Origin: Camarhynchus parvulus
Taxonomy: Eukaryota > Chordata > Aves > Passeriformes > Thraupidae
Direction: 5' to 3'
DNA length: 64,000 nt
Assembly: GCF_901933205.1 (NCBI RefSeq)
Contig: NW_022148941.1
Coordinates: 23,685-87,684 of the forward strand
Shown here piece by piece: positions 15,001 to 61,665 of the stretch. A program made the position numbers and the translations under genes. Below the pieces are notes generated by a model that was not told where the DNA came from, did no database searches, and saw nothing but the letters and a program-made list of their open reading frames with translations. How positions within the stretch are numbered: the stretch's first letter is position 1; each line of letters opens with the position of its first letter.

Positions 15001-18000
15001 GGATTTTTGGGAGATTTTTGTGGGATATTTTGGGTATTTTTTGGGATTTTTGTGGGATTTTTTGGGAGATTTTTGTGGTATTTTGGGGGTATTTTTGTGG
15101 GATTTTTTGGGCTATTTTTGTGGGATTTTTGGGGGAGCTTTTGTGGGATTTTTTGGGAGATTTTTCTGGGATTTTGGGGAGATTTTTGTGGGATTTTTTG
15201 GGCAATTTTTGTGGGATTTTTTTGGGATTTCTGTGGGATTTTTTGGGGGATTTTTTCGGTATTTCTGTGGGATTTTTTGGGTATTTTTGTGGGAATTTTT
15301 AGGAGCTTTTTGTGGGATTTTTTTGGGATTTCTGTGGGATTTTTTGTGGGACTTTTTGGGTAATTTTTGTGGGATATTTTGGGTGATTTTATGGGATTTT
15401 TGGGGTATTTCTGTGGGATTTTTGTGGGATTTTTGGGAGATTTCTGTGGGATTTTTTGGGAGAATTTTGTGGGATTTTTGGGAGATTTTTCTGGGACTTT
15501 TTGGGAGATTTTTCTGGGATTTTTGGGTATTTTTTTGGGATTTTTGGGTAATTTTTGTGGGATTTTTTGGGAGATTTCTGTGGGATTTTTGGGAGATTTT
15601 TCTGAGATTTTTTGGGTAATTTTTGTGGGACTTTTTGGGAGATTTTTGTGGGATTTTTTGTGAGATTTTTGTGAGATTTTTGGGTATTTTTGTGGGATTT
15701 TTGGGGTATTTTTGTGGGATATTTTGGGTATTTTTTAGGAGATTTTTTAGGAGATTTTTGGGGGATTTTTTGGGAGATTTTTGTGAGAATTTTTGGGAGA
15801 TTTTTGTGGGATTTTTTTGGTATTTTTTGGGTATTTTTCTGGGATTTTTGGGAGATTTTTGTGGGATTTTTTTGGGATTTCTGTGGGATTTTTTTGTGGG
15901 ATTTTTTGGGAGATTTTTCTGGGATTTTTTGGGGGTTTTTTGTGGGATTTTTGGGAGATTTTTGTGGGATATTTTGGGTATTTTTGGGGATTTTTGGGGT
16001 ATTTTTGTGGGATTTTTTGGGGTATTTTTGTGGGATTTTTGGGGAGATTTTGGGGGGATTTTTTGGGAAATTTTGTGGGAATTTTTGGGAGATTTTTGGG
16101 GGATTTTAGGAGATTTTTGTGGGATTTTTTGGGAGATTTTTGGGGGAGTTTTTGGGAGATTTTTCTGGTATTTTTTGGGAGATTTTTGTGGGATTTTTTG
16201 GGAGATTTTTGGGGGATTTTTTGGGAGATTTTTGGGGGATTTTTAGGAGATTTTTCTGGGATTTTTGGAGGTATTTTTGATGCATTTTGGGGTGTTTTTG
16301 GAAGGTTTTTGGAGGATTTTGAAAAGAATTTTTGGGGGATTTTTGAGGGGATTCTGGAGGATCTTGGAGGGATTTTGGGGGATTTTGGGGGAATTATTGT
16401 AGGATATTTTGTGGGATTTTTTGGGTATTTTTCTAGGATTTTTGGGGTATTTTTGTGGGATTTTTCGGGAGATTTTTGTGGGATTTTTTGGGAGATTTTT
16501 GTGGGAAATTTTGGGAGATTTTGGGGGGATTTTTAGGAGATTTTTCTGGGATTTTTTGGGTAATTTTTGTGGGATTTTTTGGGTATTTTGGTGGGATTTT
16601 TTGGCAGATTTTCTGGGATTTTTTGGGAGATTTTTGTGGGATTTTTGAGTATTTTGGTGGGATTTTTTGGGTATTTTTGAGAGATTTTTGTGAGAGTTTT
16701 CTGGGATTATTGGGGGATTTTTGTGGGATTTTTTGGGAGATTTTGCTGGGATTTTTGGGGAGATTTTTGTGGGAATTTTTTGGTTGGTTTTTGTGGGATT
16801 TTTTGGGAGATTTTTGTGGAATATTTTGGGAGATTTTTGGGGGATTTTGTGTGAGATTTTTGTGGAATATTTTGGGAGATTTTTGGGTATTTTTGTGGGA
16901 TTTTTGGTGAGATTTTTGCGAGATTTTTTGGGGATTTTTGTGAGATTTTTTGTGGGATTTTTTGAGGAAATTTTTGGATATTCTGGAGGTGGTTTTGGGC
17001 TTCTCACCTTGGTCTCTCGGGCGATTTTGGTTTTCTGGTGCAGCAGGTAACTCACGATGGCCTCGCGCTCGTACAGGAACCCGTCCGGGCTGGGGGCACA
17101 AATCCCAAAATTATTTGGGGTCGGGGGAATAAAAACCACGAAATTTTGGGGGGTTTTGGGGTGGGCTTTGGGTATTTTTGGGGTGTTTTGAGGGATTTTA
17201 GGGCGATTTTGGGTTGGTTTGGGGGGATTTTTTGGGCTCCTCAGGGGTTTTTGGGGTGTTTTGGGGTTCTGGGGGGGATTTTTGGGATATTTTTGGGGCT
17301 GGTTTGGGGCAGTTTTGGGATATTTTGGGGGTCCTGGGGGGGTTTTGAGGGGGATTTTTGAGATTTCTTGGGGATTTGGGGTGTTTGGGGGGGGGGGTTG
17401 TGGGTGCTGAGGGGAATTTGGGGCACCCTGAAATTATTTGGGGTCGGGGGAATAAAAACCATGAAATTTTGGGGGGTTTTGGGGTGGGTTTTGGGTATTT
17501 TTGGGGTGTTTTGGGGGATTTTAGGGGGATTTTGGGTTGGTTTTGGGGGATTTTGGGTTGGTTTTGGGGATTTTTGGGGGGATTTTGGGATGTTTTGGGG
17601 GATTTTTGGGCTCCTCAGGGGTTTTTGGGGTCCTGGGGGGGATTTTTGGGATATTTTTGGGGCTGGTTTGGGGCAGTTTTGGGACATTCTGGGGGTCCTG
17701 GGGGGTTGGGGGGTTTTTGAGGGGGGATTTTTGGGGTTTCTTGGGGATTTGGGGTATTTTGGGGCTGCTGGGGGGGAATTTGGGGAACCCTAAAATTATT
17801 TGGGGCACCCTGAAATTATTTGGGGTCGGGGAAATAAAAACCATGAAATTTTGGGGGGTTTTGGGGTGGGTTTTGGGTATTTTTGGGGGATTTTAGGGGG
17901 ATTTTGGGTTGGTTTTGGGGGATTTTTGGGGGCTGCCAGGGAGGTTTTGGGGTCCTGGGGGGGATTTTTGGGATATTTTTGGGGCTGGTTTTGGGCAGTT

Positions 18001-21000
18001 TTGGGGGCATTTTTGGGGGTATTTCGGGGCTGGTTTGGGGGCTTTTTTTTTGGATATTTTGGGGATGTTTTGTGGGTATTTTTGTGGGAATTTTGGGGTT
18101 ATTTTGGGGGTATTTCTGTCGCTATTCCAGGGCTGTTTTGGTGTTACTTTTTGTGGCTATTTCGGGGCTGTTTTGGGGGCATTTTTTGGGATATTTTGGG
18201 GATGTTTTGTGGGTATTTTTGGGTCCATTTTGGGGCTGTTTTGTGGGTATTTCAGGGCTATTTTGTGGGTATTTTTGTGGGAATTTTGGGGTTATTTTGT
18301 GGGTATTTCTGTGGCTATTTTGGGGCTATTTTGCGGTTATTTTCTGGCTATTTCAGGGCTGTTTTGGAGGCATTTTTGTGGCAATTTTGGGGTTATTTTG
18401 GGGGTATTTCTGTGGGTATTTCGGGGCTATTATGGGGTATTTTCCTGGGTATTTTGAGGCTGTTTTGAGGGTATTTTTGCGGCTATTTCAGGGCTATTTT
18501 GCGGTTATTTTCTGGCTATTTCAGGGTTGTTTTGGGGGTATTTTGGAGGCTATTTTGGGGTTATTTTGTGGGTATTTTTGTGGATATTTCGGGGTTGTTT
18601 TGGGGTATTTTGGTGGCTATTTTGGGGTTATTTCGTGGGTATTTTTGTGGCTATTTTGTGGGTATTTTTGTGGATATTTCGGGGTTGTTTTGGGGGTATT
18701 TCTGTGGGTATTTCAGGGCTGTTTTGGGAGTATTTTCATGGATATTTCGGGGCTGTTCCTGTGGCTATTTCAGGGTTATTTTGTGGGTATTTTTTGTGGG
18801 TATTTTGGTGCTGTTTTGGGGGCACTTCTGTGGGTATTTCAGGGCTGTTTTGAGGGTATTTTTGCAGCTATTTTGGGGGTATTTCTGTGGCTATTTCAGG
18901 GCTATTTTATGGTTATTTTCTGGGTATTTCTGGGCTGTTTCAGGGGCATTTTTGAGGATATTTCAGAGCTATTTTGGGGGTATTTTTGTGGCTATTTCGG
19001 GGCTGTTTTGGGGTTATTTTCGTGAGTATTTTGGGGTTATTTTGGGGGTATTTCTGTGGGTTTTTCAGGGCTATTTTGGGGAGTATTTTTGGGGCTATTT
19101 CACGGCTGTTTTGGGGGCATTTCTGTGGGAATTCCAGGGCTGTCTTGGGGTTATTTTCATGGCTATTTTGGGGCTGCTTTGTGGGTATTTCTGTGGGTAT
19201 TTTGGGGTATTTCTGTGGCTATTTCGGGGCTGTTTTAGGGGTATTTTTGTGGCTATTTATGGGCTATTTTGTGGGCATTTTTATGGGAATTTTGGGGCTG
19301 TTTTGGGGATATTTTTATGAATATTTCTGGGCTGTTTTGAGGGTATTTCTGTGGCTATTTTGGGGGTATTTTTCTGGCTATTTTGGGTCTCTTGGGGGCA
19401 TTTTTGAGGGTATTTCAGGGCTGTCTTGGGAGTATTTTTGTGGCTATTTTGGGGCTGTTTTGGGGGTATTTTGGGGCTTTTATGAGATATTTTCAGGGCT
19501 GTTTTGGGGACATTTTCGTGGGCATTTCGGGGCTATTTCGTGGGTATTTTTGTGCCTATTTTGTGGCAATTTTGGGGTTATTTTGGGGGTATTTCTGTGG
19601 GTATTTCAGGGCTATTTTTGGGGTATTTTTGTGGGAATTTTGGGCCATTTTGTGGGGCTGTTTTGTGGCTATTTCAGGGCTGTTTTGGGGGCATTTTTGT
19701 GGGTATTTCGGGGCTATTATGGGGTATTTTCCTGGGTATTTTGAGGCTGTTTTGAGGGTATTTTTGTGGCTATTTCAGGGTTATTTTATGGTTATTTTCT
19801 GGGTATTTCTGGGCTGTTTTAGGGGCATTTTTGAGGATATTTCAGAGCTATTTTGGGGGTATTTCTGTGGGTATTTCAGGGTTATTATGGGGCATTTTTG
19901 TGGGTATTTTGGGGCTATTTTTGGGGTATTTTTGTGTGAATTTTGGGCCGTTTTGTGGGGATTTTTGCAGCTATTTCAGGGCTGTTTTGGGGTTATTTTC
20001 ATGGGTATTTAAGGGCTATTTTGGGGGCATTTTTGTGGATATTTTGGGGCTGTTCTGAGGGTACTTTTGAGGGTATTTCGGGGCTGTTTTGTGGATATTT
20101 TTGTGTGAATTTTGGGGCTATTTTGGGGGTATTTTTGTGAGAATTTCGGGCCGTTTTGTGGGTATTTTTTGTGACTATTTTGGGGTTGTTTTGGGGACAT
20201 TTTTGTGGCTATTTCAGGGCTGTTTTGGGGGTATTTCTGTGGATATTTTGGGGCTGTTTTGGGGACATTTTTGTGGGAATTTTGGGGTTATTTTGGGGGT
20301 ATTTCGGGGCTATTTTGGGGAGTATTTTTGGGGCTATTTTGGGGTTATTTTGGGGCTATTTTGGGAGTATTTTTGTGGGAATTTTGGATTGTTTTGTGGG
20401 TATTTTTGTGGCTATTTTGTGGGTATTTCTGTGGGTATTTCGGGGCTGGTTTGAGGGTATTTCTGTGGGTATTTCGGGGCTATTATGGGGTATTTTCATG
20501 GGTATTTTGAGGGTGTTTTTGTGGCTATTTCAGGGCTATTTTGCGGTTATTTTCTGGCTATTTCAAGGCTGTTTTGGGGGCATTTTTGTGGGAATTTTGG
20601 GGTTATTTTGGGGGTATTTCTGTGGGTATTTCGGGGCTATTTTGGGGGTATTTTTGTGGGAATTTTGGGCCGTTTTGTGGGGATTTTTTGTGGCTATTTC
20701 AGGGCTGTTTTGGGGGCATTTCTGGGGATATTTTGGGGCTATTTTGGGGTTATTTTCATGGATATTTCGGGGCTGTTTGGGGGTATTTTTGTGGGAATTT
20801 TGGGCTGTTTTGTGGGGATTTCTGTGGGAATTTCATGGGTATTTTGTGGGTATTTTTGTGGGTATTTTGGGGCTGTTTTGGGGGTATTTTTTGTGGGAAT
20901 TTCAGGGCTGTCTTGGGGTTATTTTCACGGCTATTTTGGGGCTGTTTTGGGGGTATTTCTGTGGCTATTTCAGGGCTGTTTTAGGAGCATTTTTGTGGAT

Positions 21001-22057
21001 ATTTTGGGGCTGTTTTGGGGGCATTTTTGAGGGTATTTTGAGGCTGTTTTGGGGGTATTTTTGTGGGAATTTTGGGGTTATTTTGGGGGTATTTCTGTGG
21101 GTATTTCGGGGCTATTTTGTGGGTATTTTCATGGCTATTTCAGGGCTGGTTTGGGGGTATTTTTGAGGATATTTCAGAGCTGTTTTGGGGTTTTTTTTTT
21201 TTTGGGAATTTTGGGCCGTTTTGTGGGGATTTCTGTGGGAATTTCGGGGCTATTTTGTGGGTATTTTGGGGCTGTTTTGGGGGTATTTTTGTGAGAGTTT
21301 CAGGGCTGTTTTGGAGGTATTTTCATGGGTATTTCAGGGCTGTTTTGGGGGCATTTTTGAGGATATTTCAGAGCTACTTTGGGGTTACTTTCATGGGTAT
21401 TTCAGGGCTGTTTGGGGGGTTTTTGTGGATATTTTGGGGTTGTTTGGGGGGGCATTTCTGTGGATATTTCGGGGCTGTTTTGTGGATATTTTGGGGCTAT
21501 TATGGGGTATTTTCGTGGGCATTTTGAGGCTATTTTGTGGGTATTTTTGCAGCTATTTCGGAGCTGTTTTGGGGGTATTTTTAAGGTGATTTCGGGCCAG
21601 TTTTGGGGGTATTTTTAAGGTGATTTCGGGCCAGTTTTGGGGGTATTTTTAAGGCGATTTTGGGCCAGTTTTGGGGGTACTTTTTAAGGCGATTTCGGGG
21701 CAGCTTTGGAGCTGATCCGCGGGTATCCTGGGAATACCTAGGAGCTACTCGCTGGGTATTTTTGCGGGTATTTCGGGGGCATTTCGAGGCTCACTCACGT
21801 CACCACGGGGTCCCGGCAGGGCTGCAGGGACAGGCAGCAGCAATCGAAATCCTTGATGGCGTCACGTCCCACCCGCACCCGCTGCGTGCCGTAACCCGAG
21901 GCAGCTGCGAGGGATAAAAAAGGCACCGATGTCACGTCCCGAGCGTGTCCCCAAAGTCCCCGAAGCCATCCCGGTGCCGGGCGCCACCTGTATCCTTCTT
22001 CCTCTCGTGGTAGCTGTACACGGCCCCGGCCGTGCAGTTCTTGCCGTGCCGCGTCAT
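1..22057 (-). CDS. NOSIP: NOSIP, nitric oxide synthase-interacting protein (8 coding exons, 3' end beyond window)
   Basis: In mammals NOSIP binds endothelial and neuronal nitric oxide synthase, changes their localisation, and acts as an E3 ubiquitin ligase through a split U-box. The coding exons, in transcript order, are 22057-21988, 21904-21799, 17089-17008, 11760-11622, 8710-8634, 4750-4559, 728-620 and 27-1. All junctions are GT/AG and the phases fit, except for a 2-base shortfall in exon 6. Visible family segments are the start [18 protein letters not shown], the first U-box half ([18 protein letters not shown] then [11 protein letters not shown]), a charged helix, the [11 protein letters not shown] motif, the second half ([26 protein letters not shown]) and the tail GGTGFAGAG. 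The visible coding sequence is about 802 bases, or 267 residues; human NOSIP is about 301. It is head-to-head with PRR12. The family call is near certain; whether the frame is intact in exon 6 is not. Confidence 0.95.
45..600. repeat. A/C-rich degenerate tandem repeat, NOSIP intron 7
   Basis: Nearly G-free array built on CCCCAAATTCACCCAAA and CCCCCAAAATTCCC variants, about 11-13 base periodicity. It fills the last NOSIP intron in the window. Confidence 0.85.
620..728 (-). CDS. NOSIP: NOSIP coding exon 7
   Basis: The acceptor TCCCACAG ends at 729 and the donor CAGCGG|GTGGGG starts at 619. It encodes [17 protein letters not shown] then [19 protein letters not shown], matching the VVTLECVEKLI..VLQR block of mammalian NOSIP. 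The exon is 1 base plus 36 codons. A start at 728 rather than at the nearer AG restores the conserved SG-V-VVTL join to exon 6. Confidence 0.92.
729..2895. repeat. 40-base minisatellite carrying NOSIP exon 7 acceptor copies
   Basis: The core GAGTGACCACAGTGACCACT alternates with GAGCCATGGACACATGGACA, a unit of about 40 bases repeated over 50 times. On the gene strand about a dozen units contain TCCCACAGAGGCTCAGTGGT, the intron 6 acceptor and first bases of coding exon 7. It fills this part of intron 6. Confidence 0.92.
2896..4558. repeat. Composite repeat carrying NOSIP exon 6 donor-end copies
   Basis: Units of about 110-200 bases combine GGTCACTCAGGGCTATCAAT spacers with reverse-strand copies of the last 70-80 bases of coding exon 6 ([18 protein letters not shown]) and its donor. 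About ten copies occur, at roughly 2940, 3080, 3200, 3280, 3400, 3540, 3680, 3892, 4087, 4250 and 4413, the left ones most decayed. Confidence 0.9.
4559..4750 (-). CDS. NOSIP: NOSIP coding exon 6, second U-box half (2-base deletion near its end)
   Basis: The acceptor TGTCCGGCAG ends at 4751 and the donor ATC|GTGAGTGA starts at 4558. It encodes [29 protein letters not shown], then [17 protein letters not shown]. The conserved continuation should be CAVLRPS, leaving phase 2 into the next exon. The copy joined to the exon reads ARAPAI instead, because two single bases are missing (around 4571-4582) relative to decoy copies at about 3892, 4087 and 4413. The 192-base length is therefore 2 short. 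Sequencing error, a damaged allele or wrong collapse of the array are possible causes. Confidence 0.85.
4755..6050. repeat. GGAC/ACAC tetranucleotide-based array, NOSIP intron 5
   Basis: About 1.3 kb of interspersed CGGA, CAGA and CACA steps (ACACGGACACACGGACAGAC). On the NOSIP strand it reads as GTCTGTCCGTGTGTCC directly upstream of the exon 6 acceptor. Confidence 0.93.
6051..6600. repeat. AT-richer array, NOSIP intron 5
   Basis: About 11-base units of the form CCCAAAATTAA and CCCAAAATCAC. Confidence 0.85.
6601..8632. repeat. 10-base array next to the NOSIP exon 5 donor
   Basis: About 2 kb built on GGTCACTCAT, GGTCACTCAG and GGTCAGT. Its first unit on the gene strand is the exon 5 donor GTGAGTGACC itself, so the array probably grew from the splice site. 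Confidence 0.92.
8634..8710 (-). CDS. NOSIP: NOSIP coding exon 5, [11 protein letters not shown] motif
   Basis: The acceptor CCCCCAG ends at 8711 and the donor GGCCC|GTGAGT starts at 8633. The exon encodes [20 protein letters not shown] then [17 protein letters not shown] is highly conserved in NOSIP. The exon enters in phase 1, completing a glycine codon from exon 4, and leaves in phase 0. Confidence 0.93.
8735..9395. repeat. CCCAAAATAA-type array, NOSIP intron 4
   Basis: Units of 10-12 bases (CCCAAAATAAC, CCAAAAATGGC), grading into a C-rich array. Confidence 0.88.
9396..11610. repeat. C-rich array with NOSIP exon 4 donor-end copies
   Basis: Over 2 kb of CCCCCCAAAATCCCCCCAGA type sequence. 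Embedded at 9445-9498, 9787-9840, 10650-10700 and 10850-10905 are copies of the last bases of coding exon 4 plus donor (on the plus strand TTTCTCTCACCGCTGCCCC). Confidence 0.9.
11622..11760 (-). CDS. NOSIP: NOSIP coding exon 4, charged helix and short linker
   Basis: The acceptor is GGGGCGCAG|GCC and the donor GCAGCG|GTGAGAG has GT at 11621-11620. The first part ([32 protein letters not shown]) matches the charged helix of NOSIP. The last 16 residues ([16 protein letters not shown]) replace a longer linker in mammals (SAIVSRPLNPF and beyond) and are low complexity. Four partial copies of this 3' end lie in the following intron (9445-10905), so part of the exon tail may come from repeat DNA. 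Confidence 0.85.
11850..13815. repeat. A/T-rich array with short inverted repeats, NOSIP intron 3
   Basis: Units of about 30-40 bases containing TACCCCAAATTTTTGGGATT and CCAAATTCCTGAGGTTTAAT. CCCAAA and TTTGGG halves can pair within each unit. Confidence 0.88.
13816..16985. repeat. G/T-only array, NOSIP intron 3
   Basis: About 3.2 kb of TTTTTGTGGGATTTTTGGGA units (about 20-24 bases), almost free of C and with few A on the plus strand. Confidence 0.92.
17008..17089 (-). CDS. NOSIP: NOSIP coding exon 3, end of the first U-box half
   Basis: The acceptor GCCCCCAG ends at 17090 and the donor CCAAG|GTGAGA starts at 17007. It encodes [19 protein letters not shown] then TKIARETK, the typical U-box segment that follows the conserved VVTPDG. 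Phase joins cleanly on both sides. Confidence 0.95.
17095..17995. repeat. Three long repeats next to the NOSIP exon 3 acceptor
   Basis: The block AAATTATTTGGGGTCGGGGG followed by AATAAAAACCATGAAATTTT recurs at about 17108, 17431 and 17811, a period of roughly 320-380 bases. The first copy is the native region upstream of the exon 3 acceptor. Confidence 0.85.
17996..21790. repeat. G/T-rich array, NOSIP intron 2
   Basis: About 3.8 kb of units such as GGGGTATTTCTGTGGGTATT, GCTATTTTGGGG and GCTATTTCAGGGCTGTTTTG, period about 21-24 bases. Confidence 0.92.
21799..21904 (-). CDS. NOSIP: NOSIP coding exon 2, first U-box half
   Basis: The acceptor CCCTCGCAG ends at 21905 and the donor GAC|GTGAGT starts at 21798. 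The exon adds 2 bases, 34 codons and 2 bases. It encodes [20 protein letters not shown] and [14 protein letters not shown], the cysteine-rich first half of the split U-box. Confidence 0.95.
21988..22057 (-). CDS. NOSIP: NOSIP coding exon 1
   Basis: Starts at ATG 22057-22055 (context GCGGCCATGA) and encodes [18 protein letters not shown] followed by RKKDT plus one base. The donor is CAG|GTGGCG with GT at 21987-21986. This basic N-terminus is a NOSIP hallmark and includes residues of the first zinc-binding half. Confidence 0.95.
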
Positions 22058-22085
22058 GGCCGCGCCTCAGCGGATCCGCGACGCT

Positions 22086-22290
22086 CCTGGAGGGATGGAG
22101 AGCAGAATTTAAAGGGGTTCCTGGAGGTTTTTTGGGGTTTTTTGGGTTTTTTTGGGGTTTTTGGGGGTTTGGGCGCGCGGCTCCCTCACGGCCGGCACTG
22201 GGGTGACACCGGAAGGCGGAAGTGGCGAAGCGGAAGCGCGGCGGGTAAAAGGGTCCGGGTGGGCGCAGCGTTTTGGTTCCGCCCCCTCCC
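22086..22290 (-). other. NOSIP: NOSIP 5' untranslated exon and first short intron
   Basis: Upstream of the NOSIP start codon, the minus strand shows an acceptor (CTCCATCCCTCCAG, AG at 22088-22087) and, about 100 bases further up, a donor (GCCGGCCGTGAGG, exon end 22190). This implies a noncoding first exon running from about 22190 to an unknown start near 22230-22290, an intron of about 100 bases rich in T and G, and a second exon starting at 22086. With it the gene has nine exons, the number I recall for human NOSIP. The transcription start is inferred. Confidence 0.6.
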
Positions 22291-23345
22291 CCTCCCCCCG
22301 TCTCTCAGCTCCCAGTTTACACCAGTTCCGCCCAATAGCTCTCAGCAGCTTAGCCACGCCCCCTCCGTGCTGTTCCAAGCCCCGCCCCTACAGGGAGAAA
22401 GCCCCGCCTCTTTTATTTCTCTCTGCCACGCCCTTGCCCCGCCCTATCCCTATAGAAAATTCCTGGCCCCGCCCCTTTATCGCCTATAGACGCGGCTTGG
22501 CCCCGCCCCTAAGGGCTCCCGCCGCCGTCTGGCCACGCCCCTTTCCCATATATGGAAGTGGCAAACCCCGCCTCTTTAGCACCTATAGATGCCAGCGGGC
22601 CCCGCCCCTTCAGAAGGTCCGCTATTGTGTGGCCACGCCTCCTTTCCATATATGGAAACGCTTAACCCCGCCCCTTTAATTGATTATAGAAACAGCTTAG
22701 CCCCGCCCCTAAGGGCTCCCGCCGCCGTCTAACCACGCCCATTTTCCATATATGGAGGCTTTAAACTCCGCCCTTTAAGCGCCTATAGAAACCGCTTAGC
22801 CCAGCCCCTACGGGCTCCCGCCAGCGTCTAACCACGCCCCTTTTCCATATATGGAGGCTTTCACCCCGCCCTTTTGTCGCAGCTTGGCCCCGCCCCTCAG
22901 CGCTCCCTCTCCCGTGTGACCACGCCCCTTTTCCATATATGGACGCGCCTAACCCCGCCCTTTTGTCACCGCGTCGCCCCGCCCCCTCAGCGCTCCCGCC
23001 ACTGCACGGCCCCGCCCCTTTGCCCATTTACGGCAGGGCTTGGCCCCGCCCCTTTCCCCCTCCCCGACATTGTCTCCCCGCGCCGCTTGCCCCGCCCCTT
23101 TTCCCTTATACGGCCACGCACCGACCCCGCCCCTCTCCCCCTATTGGCCCGGGCCGGCCCCGCCCCCTCCCGCCGCGCTCCCGCCGGCGCGCGGCCCCGC
23201 TCGGGCCCCGCGCGGTGCAGTGTGGGAGGAAGCGGCGGCGCGCGGCCCCGCTCCATCATGGCGGCTCCGGGAGGCGCCCCCGCCCGGCCGCCCCCCGGCC
23301 CCCCCGGCCCTCGACCCCCGCCCGGCCCCGGGGGGCGCCGCCCCC
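22200..23345. promoter_or_regulatory. Bidirectional CpG-rich NOSIP/PRR12 promoter
   Basis: The start codons of the two divergent genes are 1,289 bases apart. The interval is dense in CpG, GC boxes (CCCCGCCCC, many copies) and CACCC-type sites (CCACGCCCC). Near the NOSIP first exon two adjacent ETS-type sites (CCGGAAG, GCGGAAGTG) lie at about 22210-22230. An inverted CCAAT box (CTATTGGCC) sits at about 23140 on the PRR12 side. Start sites and strengths are inferred; no TATA box was recognised. Confidence 0.8.
22500..22960. repeat. Promoter tandem repeat with five CArG (SRF) boxes
   Basis: Five copies of CCATATATGG, a perfect CC(A/T)6GG palindrome, lie at 22546, 22646, 22746, 22845 and 22933 (first base). 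Each follows a GC/CACCC box (CCACGCCC and similar) and most are followed by a CTATAGA-type stretch and another GC box, so the unit is about 100 bases (88 for the last step). Two decayed relatives, CCATTTACGG near 23027 and CCTTATACGG near 23103, extend the array towards PRR12. The motif is what serum response factor binds; binding here is inferred. Confidence 0.85.

Positions 23346-61665
<38,320 letters not shown>

Noticed and set aside
22058..23345. A PRRG2 gene in the intergenic interval
   Set aside because: No signal peptide, Gla-type glutamate cluster or exon with splice sites was seen; the interval is promoter repeat.
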